Origin: Fischerella thermalis PCC 7521
Lineage (GTDB): Bacteria > Cyanobacteriota > Cyanobacteriia > Cyanobacteriales > Nostocaceae
Length of the DNA stretch: 62,303 nucleotides
NCBI RefSeq assembly: GCF_000317225.1
Contig: NZ_AJLL01000038.1
Span: 1-62,303 of the forward strand
Direction of reading: 5' to 3'
Part shown: in pieces, positions 26,760-35,165 of the stretch
Layout: every line of letters starts with the position of its first letter
How positions within the stretch are numbered: position 1 is the first letter of the stretch
Program-made: the position numbers and the translations under genes
Notes under the pieces: model-generated
What the model was told of the DNA's origin: nothing
The model's database searches: none
Seen by the model: the letters and a program-made list of their open reading frames with translations, nothing else

Positions 26760-27623
26760 ATGAGCGCAACTCTTTACAAGCAAATTCAGGAATTTTACGA
26801 TGCTTCTTCCGGTTTATGGGAAGAAATCTGGGGCGAACATATGCACCACGGTTACTATGGTGCAGATGGTACAGAGAAAAAAAACCGTCGCCAGGCACAA
26901 ATTGATTTAATTGAAGAGATCCTCAATTGGGCAGATGTCCAGGAAACTGAGAACATTTTGGATGTGGGTTGTGGAATTGGTGGTAGTTCCCTATACTTAG
27001 CAGCAAAGTTCCATGCTAAGGCAACTGGGATTACTTTGAGCCCTGTGCAAGCTGCTAGAGCCAAGGAAAGGGCTAGTGAATTTAATTTGAGTACCCAAAC
27101 TAATTTTCTAGTGGCTAACGCTCTAGAAATGCCCTTTGCTGACAATTCTTTTGACTTGGTATGGTCGCTAGAAAGTGGCGAACACATGCCTGATAAAACC
27201 AAGTTTATGCAAGAGTGCTATCGGGTGTTGAAACCAGGTGGAAAGTTGATTATGGTGACTTGGTGTCATCGACCAACAGATGAGTCACCACTGACAACAG
27301 ATGAACAGCAGCATTTAGCAAAAATTTATCAGGTATATTGCTTGCCCTATGTGATTTCTTTACCAGAGTATGAAGCGATCGCTTCACACTTAGGTTTACA
27401 AAATATCCGCACTGCCGATTGGTCAGAAGCAGTAGCACCTTTTTGGAATGTGGTGATTGATTCGGCACTTACTCCTAGAGCGATCTTTGGCTTACTGCGA
27501 TCAGGTTGGAGTACCATTGTTGGCGCATTATCTTTGGGTTTAATGCAGCGCGGTTATGATCGCGGGTTAATTCGATTTGGGTTGTTGTGTGGGGAGAAGG
27601 GAGGTGGGGTGATGGGGGGCTAG
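26760..27623 (+). CDS. Gamma-tocopherol methyltransferase-like protein
   Basis: A 287-residue SAM-dependent methyltransferase. Motif I is ENILDVGCGIGGSS, the post-I region GITLSPVQAARAKERA, motif II FDLVWSLESGEHMPDK and motif III LKPGGKLIMVTWCHR. Sequence character and its position just upstream of the phytyltransferase gene match cyanobacterial gamma-tocopherol C-methyltransferase, the last step of alpha-tocopherol synthesis. A related prenyl-quinol methyltransferase is possible. The last seven residues (GGGVMGG) and the stop codon come from a GC-rich palindromic repeat, so the native end was probably at about LCGEK. Confidence 0.85.
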   Translation: MSATLYKQIQEFYDASSGLWEEIWGEHMHHGYYGADGTEKKNRRQAQIDLIEEILNWADVQETENILDVGCGIGGSSLYLAAKFHAKATGITLSPVQAARAKERASEFNLSTQTNFLVANALEMPFADNSFDLVWSLESGEHMPDKTKFMQECYRVLKPGGKLIMVTWCHRPTDESPLTTDEQQHLAKIYQVYCLPYVISLPEYEAIASHLGLQNIRTADWSEAVAPFWNVVIDSALTPRAIFGLLRSGWSTIVGALSLGLMQRGYDRGLIRFGLLCGEKGGGVMGG

Positions 27624-27650
27624 GGGTCCCCACTTTGTGGGGTTGGGGGG
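27614..27650. repeat. GC-rich palindromic repeat, family R4, copy 1
   Basis: GGGGGCTAGGGGTCCCC, then ACTTTGTGGGGTTGGGG. The 17-mer GGGGGCTAGGGGTCCCC recurs exactly near 61460. The TAG inside it is the stop codon of the methyltransferase gene. Confidence 0.75.
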
Positions 27651-27696
27651 CAATGGGGAGTGTAGGGAGTGTGAGGAGTGTGAGGAGAATAAATAG

Positions 27697-27769
27697 TGAC
27701 CAATGACCAATGACAAATGACCAATGACCACTAACAACCAACAACCAACCATCAACCACCAACAAATCT
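27697..27769. repeat. Short tandem repeats before the phytyltransferase gene
   Basis: Seven- to ten-base units GACCAATGACCAATGACAAA, then AACAACCAACAACCAACC and ACCACCAACAA. They lie between two genes that are presumably co-transcribed and end one base before the next ATG region. Confidence 0.75.
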
Positions 27770-27770
27770 T

Positions 27771-28703
27771 ATGAATCAAGTTTCACAATCGAATTCTCCG
27801 AGTAATTGGCTTTATGCTTTTTGGAAATTCTCTCGTCCACACACAATTATTGGCACCAGTTTAAGTGTTTTGGGGTTATATTTAATTGCTTTTGCTATTA
27901 GTAATGGCAGTTTTTCGCTATCGCCAATTTTATTAGCGTGGCTTGCTTGTTTATGCGGCAATGTTTACATTGTGGGGTTGAATCAACTAGAAGATGTAGC
28001 AATTGATAAAATCAATAAACCACATTTACCCATTGCTTCGGGAGAGTTTTCTCGACAAACAGGCAAAGTAATTGTGGCAATTACTGGTGTTTTGGCGCTG
28101 TTAATTGCTTGGTTAGGTGGGCCATTTTTATTGGGGATGGTAGCAATCAGTTTAGCAATTGGTACAGCTTATTCCTTGCCACCAATTCGTTTAAAAAGAT
28201 TTCCTTTTTGGGCGGCATTGTGCATTTTTTCTGTGCGGGGGGCGATTGTTAATTTAGGTTTGTTTTTACATTTTAGTTGGGTGTTGAGACAAAATAACTT
28301 GATTCCAGTTATTCCAGCAGTAGTATGGGTATTAACAATTTTCATTTTGGTATTTACCTTTGCGATCGCTATTTTGAAAGATATCCCAGATATGGAAGGC
28401 GACCTACAGTACAATATTACTACTTTGACAATTCAACTTGGTAAGCAAGCAGTATTTAATCTTGCTCTTTGGGTATTGAGTATATGTTATGTGGGCATAA
28501 TTTTAGTTGCCTTATTACGTCTGGCTGAAGTTAGTTCTCTGTTTCTGGTAATTACTCATTTACTAGCGCTGGGTGCAATGTGGTGGCGTAGCCGGGGAGT
28601 AGATTTGCAGGAAAAAAGTGCTATTGCCCGTTTCTACCAATTTATTTGGAAATTGTTTTTTATTGAGTATCTAATTTTCCCTCTTGCTTGTGTTTTGGCT
28701 TAG
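27771..28703 (+). CDS. Homogentisate phytyltransferase
   Basis: A 310-residue UbiA-family membrane prenyltransferase with about nine hydrophobic segments. The first Asp-rich motif is NQLEDVAIDKINKPHLP and the second KDIPDMEGD, both needed for Mg-diphosphate binding. SRPHTIIGTSLSV near the N-terminus is typical of the plastid/cyanobacterial homogentisate branch. It joins homogentisate with phytyl diphosphate to 2-methyl-6-phytylbenzoquinol, the committed step to tocopherols, at the membrane. Downstream of the tocopherol methyltransferase gene on the same strand, so a small tocopherol operon is likely. Confidence 0.9.
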   Translation: MNQVSQSNSPSNWLYAFWKFSRPHTIIGTSLSVLGLYLIAFAISNGSFSLSPILLAWLACLCGNVYIVGLNQLEDVAIDKINKPHLPIASGEFSRQTGKVIVAITGVLALLIAWLGGPFLLGMVAISLAIGTAYSLPPIRLKRFPFWAALCIFSVRGAIVNLGLFLHFSWVLRQNNLIPVIPAVVWVLTIFILVFTFAIAILKDIPDMEGDLQYNITTLTIQLGKQAVFNLALWVLSICYVGIILVALLRLAEVSSLFLVITHLLALGAMWWRSRGVDLQEKSAIARFYQFIWKLFFIEYLIFPLACVLA

Positions 28704-28848
28704 GTTAGTTTTGTTTGATCGCAGAAAATATATGATCCTTTTCTAGGCAACCTCATACAAAGAAAGAATGCGATCGCGTTCCCTATTTGATGATCTGGAA
28801 ATACTAGGGTTGTAGGCATGTTTTTTAAATCCAGCAACCTTTAATATT

Positions 28849-30756
28849 ATGTTGAAATTTTTCGATCATCCTTTCCAAGCCAATGGTTTTATCCCTCATG
28901 GACATTGCTATCTCTGGAAAACTGGACTAGTTTGGCTGCACATTATTTCTGATGGAACCATCGCCCTCGCCTATTATTCTATTCCCTTTTTACTTATCTA
29001 CTTTATTCACAAGCGCAAAGACGTTCCTTTCCACGGAGTTTTTTTCCTGTTTGGTGCTTTTATTATTGCTTGTGGTACTGGACATTTAATGGATATCTGG
29101 ACGCTTTGGCATCCTAATTACTGGGTTGCAGGTGTTCTGAAAGCTGTAACTGCCATTATTTCCATATATACGGCATTTGTATTAGTTGATCTCATGCCTC
29201 AAGCCCTAACGTTACCTAGCCCCGCCCAGTTAGAAGCCATTAACCGAGTACTCAGCAGTGAAATTGTGCAGCGTAAGCGGATTGAGCAAGAACTACGCCA
29301 AGCAGAAGAAGCTGCGAAAAATTCCAGCCAAGCCAAGAGCGAATTTCTTGCCAATATGAGTCATGAGTTACGTACACCCCTCAACGGTATTTTGGGCTAT
29401 ACGCAAATCCTCCAACGCACGGAACCATTAACCGAGAAAGGACGCAAAGGAGTTGGCATTATTTACCAATGTGGTTTTCATCTATTAACTCTCATTAATG
29501 ATGTTCTGGATCTTTCCAAAATTGAAGCCCGAAAACTAGAATTGAATCCTATTGATTTTTACTTTCCTGCGTTTCTAGACAATGTGATTGAAATTTGCCG
29601 GATTCGTTCAGAACAAAAAGTCATTGGGTTTGATGTTCAACTTGATCCTAATTTGCCCACAGGAATTCGTGCTGATGAAAAACGCTTGCGTCAGGTATTG
29701 CTCAATTTGCTCGGTAATGCGATTAAATTTACTGAGCAAGGTAGCGTCAATTTCACAGTAGAGGTAATAGGTAATGGGGAATGGGTAATAGGAGAGGAAA
29801 AACGACCAAACCAATTACCAATTACAAAAATTCGTTTTGAAGTCACAGATACAGGTATGGGTATCGCCTCTGAGCAAATCGAGAAAATCTTTTTGCCCTT
29901 TGAACAAGTGGGAAATCAGAAACGACAAACTGAAGGTACTGGCTTGGGATTAGCAATCAGCCAAAAAATAGTAAATTTGATGGGTAGTCAAATTCAGGTA
30001 AAAAGTGAATTTGGCAAAGGTAGCACTTTCTGGTTTGAGGTGGAATTTCCAGAAGCACAAGACTGGGCGAAGGTTTCTCGAGTTGTAGAACAGAGAACAA
30101 TTATTGGTTATGAAGGGCAAAGGCGTACGATTTTAATTGTGGATGACAAATGGGAAAACCGATCAGTTATTGTAAATTTACTAGAACCAGTTGGGTTTAC
30201 TGTTGTAGAAGCTAGTGACGGAAACCAAGGATGGGAAAAAGCAATTGTTCATAAACCAGACTTAATCATCACCGATTTAATCATGCCAGTGACGGATGGA
30301 TTTGAGTTGATCAAACGTTTGCGTCAGTCTTCCCTCTACAAAGATATTGCTGTGATTGCTTCTTCAGCCAGTGTGTTTGCAACTGATCAGTATAAAAGTA
30401 TTGAAGCAGGTGCAGATGCGTTTCTACCAAAGCCTGTAGAAGTTGGAGTATTGTTGGAACTGCTGCGACAATTTTTGCAACTGAAATGGATTTATGGCAA
30501 TAAAGTAGACGAAATAAAAAAAACCTATATACCTACTCTGGATGATCCAACTGAGATGATTCTTCCTGCCAAGGAGGTTTTACAAAAGTTACTGGAATTA
30601 TCACAAGATGGCGATATTCAAAGAATTTTAGAGATAGCTCAGCAACTTTGTGCATCTGATGAGAAATTGACAAGTTTTGCTCAGCAACTTATGCAACTGG
30701 CTAGCAATTTCCAACTCAAACGTTTAGAAACTTTTATTAAACAATATATTAATTAA
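28849..30756 (+). CDS. Ethylene-receptor-like hybrid histidine kinase
   Basis: A 635-residue hybrid kinase. Residues about 22-118 form three membrane helices matching the ethylene-binding domain of plant ETR1: SDGTIALAYYSIP (D35, Y42) and FGAFIIACGTGHLMDIW, with the copper ligands Cys75 and His79 in the same C-x3-H spacing. A coiled coil (about 125-160), HisKA (His172 in MSHELRTP), HATPase (LLGNAIKF about 287-294, DTGMGIA, GTGLGLAIS) and a receiver domain (phospho-Asp476 in ITDLIMP, K528) follow, with an 80-residue helical tail. It likely senses ethylene or a related ligand and passes phosphate to the next gene product. The stretch at about 306-326 looks repeat-derived. Confidence 0.9.
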   Translation: MLKFFDHPFQANGFIPHGHCYLWKTGLVWLHIISDGTIALAYYSIPFLLIYFIHKRKDVPFHGVFFLFGAFIIACGTGHLMDIWTLWHPNYWVAGVLKAVTAIISIYTAFVLVDLMPQALTLPSPAQLEAINRVLSSEIVQRKRIEQELRQAEEAAKNSSQAKSEFLANMSHELRTPLNGILGYTQILQRTEPLTEKGRKGVGIIYQCGFHLLTLINDVLDLSKIEARKLELNPIDFYFPAFLDNVIEICRIRSEQKVIGFDVQLDPNLPTGIRADEKRLRQVLLNLLGNAIKFTEQGSVNFTVEVIGNGEWVIGEEKRPNQLPITKIRFEVTDTGMGIASEQIEKIFLPFEQVGNQKRQTEGTGLGLAISQKIVNLMGSQIQVKSEFGKGSTFWFEVEFPEAQDWAKVSRVVEQRTIIGYEGQRRTILIVDDKWENRSVIVNLLEPVGFTVVEASDGNQGWEKAIVHKPDLIITDLIMPVTDGFELIKRLRQSSLYKDIAVIASSASVFATDQYKSIEAGADAFLPKPVEVGVLLELLRQFLQLKWIYGNKVDEIKKTYIPTLDDPTEMILPAKEVLQKLLELSQDGDIQRILEIAQQLCASDEKLTSFAQQLMQLASNFQLKRLETFIKQYIN

Positions 30757-30786
30757 CTCGAGGTACATTTCACTTTTAAATCCATC

Positions 30787-32064
30787 ATGACAAACACCTC
30801 AAATACCGGATTTATTTTAATTGTGGATGATAATCCGACTAATTTATCTGTTTTATGCGAAGCCCTCAATAGTGAGGGGTTTCGTTTTCGTGTTGCTGTT
30901 GATGGAGAAAGTGCGATCGCCCAAGTCGAACGAAATCAACCAGAGTTAATTTTACTAGATGTACAAATGCCGGGAATTGACGGATTTGAAACCTGTCGTC
31001 GCCTCAAAGCCAATCCTGTTAGCCAAAATATTCCCATTATTTTTACGACTGCCTTAAATGATATCGCAAGCAAAACTAAGGGATTTGCCCTTGGGGCGGT
31101 AGACTACATTCCTAAACCCTTTGCTCAAGAAGAAGTGATTGCTAGGGTACGTGTGCATTTACGATTAAAACAACTAACTGAATCTTTAGAACAACAAGTC
31201 AGCGATCGCACTGCTACCTTAAAAAAAGCTCAAGTACAATTGGTACAACAAGAAAAACTATCAACTTTGGGAGAGTTAATTGCTGGTGTTGCCCACGAAA
31301 TCAATAATCCCATCAGTTTTATCGCTAGCAATCTCCCGCCTTTAGAAGAATACATTGCCGGAGTTAGCGAAATTCTCCAACTATATCAACAAGAATATCC
31401 AAACCCGACAAGCAGAATCACCACTGCTATTGAAAAATTGGATTTGGATTTTGTTCTCCAAGATATGTTCAAAATCTTAGAATCACTCAAGATAGGATCT
31501 GAACGCATTGAGAAAATTTCTACATCACTACGCAATTTCAGCCGTTTGGATTCTGATCTCAAAATGCCTGCGGATTTACACGAAGGACTTGATAGTACGT
31601 TGATGATTTTGCAACACCGCCTCAAGGGTAATAGCGATCGCCCGTCCATCGAAGTCATCAGAAATTATGGCGAATTGCCAGAGGTAGACTGCTATATCGG
31701 GCAGATGAATCAAGTATTTATGAACATTCTGGCAAACGCAATTGACGCCCTTGATGAAGCGATCGCCCAAGACAAAATCAGCGATTCTATTCCTCAGATT
31801 CAAATTACAACAGAGGTAGATACTGAGCAATGGGCAGTGATTAGCATTGCTGACAATGGCATGGGTATTCCCGAATCTATCCAACAACGGTTATTTGAAC
31901 CTTTGTTTACCACAAAACCTGTTGGCAAAGGTACAGGACTTGGCTTATCAATTGCTCATCAAATAGTTGTAGAAAAACACAATGGTGAACTGTTAGTTAA
32001 TTCTCAACTAGGTCAAGGAACAGAGTTTATCATCAAAATTCCAATCATGAGCGCCACAGGATAA
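30787..32064 (+). CDS. Response regulator-histidine kinase (REC-HK)
   Basis: A 425-residue protein with the receiver first: phospho-Asp58 in LILLDVQMPGIDGF, acidic pocket at IVDDN (12-16) and K110. A coiled coil (about 125-158) follows, then a HisKA-type domain with His170 in GVAHEINNP, and HATPase motifs MNILANAIDALDEA, ADNGMGIPESI and GKGTGLGLSIAH. It begins 30 bases after the ethylene-receptor-like kinase and is surely co-transcribed. A phosphorelay from the upstream kinase to Asp58 is a reasonable inference. No DNA-binding output domain is encoded in the cluster. Confidence 0.9.
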   Translation: MTNTSNTGFILIVDDNPTNLSVLCEALNSEGFRFRVAVDGESAIAQVERNQPELILLDVQMPGIDGFETCRRLKANPVSQNIPIIFTTALNDIASKTKGFALGAVDYIPKPFAQEEVIARVRVHLRLKQLTESLEQQVSDRTATLKKAQVQLVQQEKLSTLGELIAGVAHEINNPISFIASNLPPLEEYIAGVSEILQLYQQEYPNPTSRITTAIEKLDLDFVLQDMFKILESLKIGSERIEKISTSLRNFSRLDSDLKMPADLHEGLDSTLMILQHRLKGNSDRPSIEVIRNYGELPEVDCYIGQMNQVFMNILANAIDALDEAIAQDKISDSIPQIQITTEVDTEQWAVISIADNGMGIPESIQQRLFEPLFTTKPVGKGTGLGLSIAHQIVVEKHNGELLVNSQLGQGTEFIIKIPIMSATG

Positions 32065-32115
32065 ACTAGTTTGCGAGGAATATATACCCAAACTAGGATT
32101 GGTGGAGAAATCAAA

Positions 32116-32586
32116 ATGGAATTATCTCAAACCAGTAACTTCATAGCTGCTTTTATAGTGTTAATTAGTTTATCGATTCTGATTTATTTGGCTAGAAGAA
32201 CTATCATCACCGACAAATATTTCCAAACAGGAATTAACCTCTACCAACAAAAAGATTTTCCGGGAGCAGAAGCAGCTTTTCGTCAGGTAATCGCGATTAA
32301 CTCTACTAATGATGTTGTGCATTTACTGTTAGGTGATGCCCTTATCCAACAAGGTAAAGTTGATGCAGCAATTGTTGAATTTCAAGATGTAATTAAACGC
32401 GCGCCCAAAAAAGTTGATGCCTATTTACGCCTAGCACAAGCTTTGATGCAACAACAAAAACCACAAGAAGCAGTTACGGTTTTGCAAAAAGCCCAAGATT
32501 TATTACAAAAGCAGCGCAGAGTTGAGCAAGCTGAAAAAATTCAGCAGTTACTACAACAAATTTCTTCAGCGTCACGTGATGCTTGA
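32116..32586 (+). CDS. Membrane-anchored TPR protein
   Basis: A 156-residue protein from the ATG at 32116, preceded by GGTGGAGAA. An upstream frame start at 32071 would add 15 residues without sequence support. One membrane span (about 8-26) is followed by three TPR units: YFQTGINLYQQKDFPGAEAA, HLLLGDALIQQGKVDAAI and AYLRLAQALMQQQKPQEAV. It follows the REC-HK gene by 51 bases and may scaffold the sensory complex at the membrane. That link rests on position only. Confidence 0.8.
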   Translation: MELSQTSNFIAAFIVLISLSILIYLARRTIITDKYFQTGINLYQQKDFPGAEAAFRQVIAINSTNDVVHLLLGDALIQQGKVDAAIVEFQDVIKRAPKKVDAYLRLAQALMQQQKPQEAVTVLQKAQDLLQKQRRVEQAEKIQQLLQQISSASRDA

Positions 32587-32900
32587 CTCTTGAAATCAAA
32601 ACTAATTGGAAGCAATTTAATAACTTTTATAAAGTTGGCAAAATTCTCTGCTTTTATCGGTGTGTATCGGTGTGTATCTGTGTTCGATTTTTTTAACATT
32701 GTCGCAAAGTCGCAGAGAACAATAATTAAGAACACCAACTTTATATTCTTAAGTGCGATACTCCGAAGAAGCTTTCTTTGACTATCGCAATTATTTAGGT
32801 AATACGCCAATTACTAATACTAGCAGAAAATCTAAAAACAAGTCTTGGTTTTGAAGACCAAAACTTCTAAATTTCCCTGAAATTTGACACATTATTTCAT
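32587..32900. other. Spacer with R1 repeat arm
   Basis: The region 32655-32692 (TATCGGTGTGTATCGGTGTG, then TATCTGTGTTCG) is identical to the right arm of the R1 hairpin at 45-111. A weak R2-like fragment TTGTCGCAAAGTCGCAGAG follows. No gene is seen. Confidence 0.6.
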
Positions 32901-33140
32901 TTACATGATCTGATTGAAGTAGATCGCCCAAAGACTACCAGTGAATCCGATCGCAATCAACAAGTTAGTGAAAAATCTACCTAGTTCAATTTCTTGACCT
33001 AAAAGTTTATCCTCTTGACCTGCGGTGAAAAATAATGACCAAGCTTGATTGAGATTTACTTTCTCAAAGTTGTTGAAATCCGGTCTAAATACAACAGGAC
33101 CAAGTAAGTCTTTGTTGGGGTAGTTAAAGTCAGTTTTCAT
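32901..33140 (-). CDS. Small membrane protein paired with an HLIP
   Basis: A 79-residue protein from the ATG at 33140, preceded at ideal distance by GGAGGAA. The N-terminal half is polar (DFNYPNKDLLGPVVFRPDF). The C-terminal half has one membrane helix (NLLIAIGFTGSLWAIYF) preceded by EIELGRFF. It lies 37 bases downstream of an HLIP gene on the same strand, so the two are probably co-transcribed. It lacks the chlorophyll-binding ExxxxRxAM motif, so it is not itself a HLIP. A partner or assembly role at the thylakoid membrane is inferred from position. I do not recognise a named family. Confidence 0.75.
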   Translation of the reverse strand: MKTDFNYPNKDLLGPVVFRPDFNNFEKVNLNQAWSLFFTAGQEDKLLGQEIELGRFFTNLLIAIGFTGSLWAIYFNQIM

Positions 33141-33177
33141 AGTTCCTCCAATTATATTTGCGAATTCCAAAAAATGA

Positions 33178-33387
33178 TTACAGGTTTGTCAACCATCCAA
33201 TAATTCCGTGTCCTGTGAAAACCTCTAGGGCGATCAATGAGACGAAACCAATCATTGCTAACCGCCCATTCAGCTTTTCGGCGTATTCGGTAAAACCTGT
33301 GCGGGGAGTTTCCTCAACATATACCTTTGGTTCAAGGGCGTAGTTGTTGAGTTGACCGCGTTCGTTGATTGTAAAGCCTTTCACCAT
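33178..33387 (-). CDS. High light-inducible protein (HLIP)
   Basis: A 69-residue one-helix chlorophyll-a/b-binding-like protein. The start at 33387 follows GAGGGAAAC. A longer frame would add 22 residues of unrelated sequence. The helix carries the signature [20 protein letters not shown] with the ligands Glu/Asn/Arg and AMIGF, followed by FTGHGIIGW. HLIPs bind chlorophyll and carotenoid, protect nascent photosystem II and quench energy under high light. The N-terminal extension ([20 protein letters not shown]) is of normal length. A LysR gene and tetrapyrrole genes lie nearby but on the other strand. Confidence 0.93.
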   Translation of the reverse strand: MVKGFTINERGQLNNYALEPKVYVEETPRTGFTEYAEKLNGRLAMIGFVSLIALEVFTGHGIIGWLTNL

Positions 33388-33514
33388 GATGTTTCCCTCT
33401 CGATTGCTTTGTTGTAAACAAGTATAACTTAATGTTAACATTTTTTGCAACATCTTGACATAAAAATAAAAGTATCATAAACCGTACACAGCAGGTTGGG
33501 AATGCCGTATAACA

Positions 33515-34231
33515 ATGACAAATCAAAAGGGTAAAGTTTACCTGGTAGGTGCAGGATTGGGAAATGTGGCATACCTAACGCTAAAGGCTTACAACCTGTT
33601 AGCGAGCGCTCAAGTTTTAATTTACGATGCCCTTGTTGATGGGGAGTTATTGCAGTTAGTACCAGCCGATTGCCTAAAACTAGATGTAGGTAAGCGCGGC
33701 GGTCAACCCAGCACACCGCAAGCCGAAATTAATCATTTACTAGTCAAATACTGCCAGCAAGGTAAACAAGTTGTCCGGCTCAAAAGCGGTGATCCGTTTA
33801 TTTTTGGTCGCTGTAATTCGGAAATGGCAGCTTTGACAGCGAATGGTTGTGAATTTGAAGTTGTACCGGGAATATCTTCTGCTTTAGCAGCACCTCTGTT
33901 GGCAGGTATTCCCCTAACAGATCCGCTTTTGAGCCGTTGCTTTGCGGTGTTTACTGCCCATGATCCCGATGCTTTAGATTGGGAAGCACTGTCTCGGTTA
34001 GAGACATTGGTAATTTTGATGGGGGGACAGAACTTGGGTGAGGTTATTAAGCGGTTGCAACAACAGGGGCGATCGCCATCGACACCGATTGCTATTATTC
34101 TCTGGGCAGGAACTCAAGAACAACAAATTTGGACAGGAACACTTGAAACCATTGTGGAGCAAACATCGGGCGTTTTACTCTCGCCAGTGGTAATTGTAAT
34201 TGGGGAAGTAGTGGGGTTACGCAGAAACTAA
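33515..34231 (+). CDS. cobA: Uroporphyrinogen-III C-methyltransferase
   Basis: A 238-residue SAM-dependent methylase that converts uroporphyrinogen III to precorrin-2, the branch to sirohaem and cobalamin. The family motifs are VYLVGAGLGNVAYLTLKA (cyanobacterial form of GAGPGD), YDALVDGELL, GKRGGQPSTPQAEIN, VVRLKSGDPFIFGR and VVPGISSALAAPLLAGIPLT. It lacks the CysG oxidase domain. It starts a plus-strand run cobA-hemD-coaE and is divergent from the HLIP gene, with 127 bases between them. It supplies precorrin-2 for the corrin cluster found 9 kb downstream. Confidence 0.93.
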   Translation: MTNQKGKVYLVGAGLGNVAYLTLKAYNLLASAQVLIYDALVDGELLQLVPADCLKLDVGKRGGQPSTPQAEINHLLVKYCQQGKQVVRLKSGDPFIFGRCNSEMAALTANGCEFEVVPGISSALAAPLLAGIPLTDPLLSRCFAVFTAHDPDALDWEALSRLETLVILMGGQNLGEVIKRLQQQGRSPSTPIAIILWAGTQEQQIWTGTLETIVEQTSGVLLSPVVIVIGEVVGLRRN

Positions 34232-34269
34232 CAACCTGAGAATATAGTTTTAGACGATTCCCAAAAGCT

Positions 34270-35133
34270 ATGGCAAGCAACCTCTCCTCCTCTCACTCTA
34301 TTGCTGTTCCTACCGCTTCCCACTTACCCCTCAACGGTAAAACTATTCTGGTGACACGTTCGGTTGGACAGTCGAGTCAATTTGCAGAACTCTTAGTAGC
34401 AGCAGGCGCCCATGTTGTGGAAATGCCTGCCTTAGAAATTGGCCCGCCTTCTAGTTGGGAAGCTTTGGATGGTGCGATCGCGCTATTATCTGAGTTTGAC
34501 TGGCTAATTCTGACCTCAACCAACGGTGTAAGCTACTTCTGTGAACGACTGATGGCACAGGGTAAAGACATTCGCGCCTTGGCGCAAGTCAAAATTGCCG
34601 CAGTCGGTGAAAAAACTGCCCAAACCCTCAGACACCATTGTTTACAACCAGATTTCATTCCCCCAGACTTTGTTGCTGACTCCCTAGTCAAACACTTTCC
34701 TGAGGAACTCACAGGTAAGAAGATTTTATTTCCCAGAGTCGAAAGCGGCGGACGGGAAATTTTGGTGAGGGAACTAACCGCCAAAGGTGCAGAAGTTATA
34801 GAAGTACCAGCATATCAATCTTGCTGTCCGGATAGTGTTCCTCCTTCAGCAGCACTCGCTTTACAGAGTGGTACAGTTGATGTGATCACCTTTGCCAGTT
34901 CCAAAACAGTCCAATTTTTCTGTCAACTGGCAGAAAAAATCTTTTCTGGTAACTCATCAGAAAATCAATTATCCGTAGTGGCAAGTTCTTTAGAAGGAGT
35001 TTGTATTGCTTCTATTGGCCCACAAACTTCTCACACTTGTCGTTCTCTGTTAGGACGCGTAGATGTGGAAGCCCAAGAATACACGTTGGAGGGTTTAACC
35101 GCAGCACTAATAAAATGGGCGACAGGTTCGTAG
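34270..35133 (+). CDS. hemD: Uroporphyrinogen-III synthase
   Basis: A 287-residue two-domain enzyme that cyclises hydroxymethylbilane to uroporphyrinogen III, the common precursor of chlorophyll, haem, bilins and corrins. Typical segments are KTILVTRSVGQSSQFAELL at the N-terminus, FDWLILTSTNGV, VKIAAVGEKTAQTL, ILFPRVESGGREILVREL, EVPAYQSC, and VDVITFASSKTVQFF. Sequence conservation is low in this family, but the order and context are decisive. It directly follows cobA with a gap of 38 bases, so HemD and CobA make and methylate the same molecule. Confidence 0.92.
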   Translation: MASNLSSSHSIAVPTASHLPLNGKTILVTRSVGQSSQFAELLVAAGAHVVEMPALEIGPPSSWEALDGAIALLSEFDWLILTSTNGVSYFCERLMAQGKDIRALAQVKIAAVGEKTAQTLRHHCLQPDFIPPDFVADSLVKHFPEELTGKKILFPRVESGGREILVRELTAKGAEVIEVPAYQSCCPDSVPPSAALALQSGTVDVITFASSKTVQFFCQLAEKIFSGNSSENQLSVVASSLEGVCIASIGPQTSHTCRSLLGRVDVEAQEYTLEGLTAALIKWATGS

Positions 35134-35165
35134 TCAATTGTTCAGAGTCAATTGTCCATTGACCA

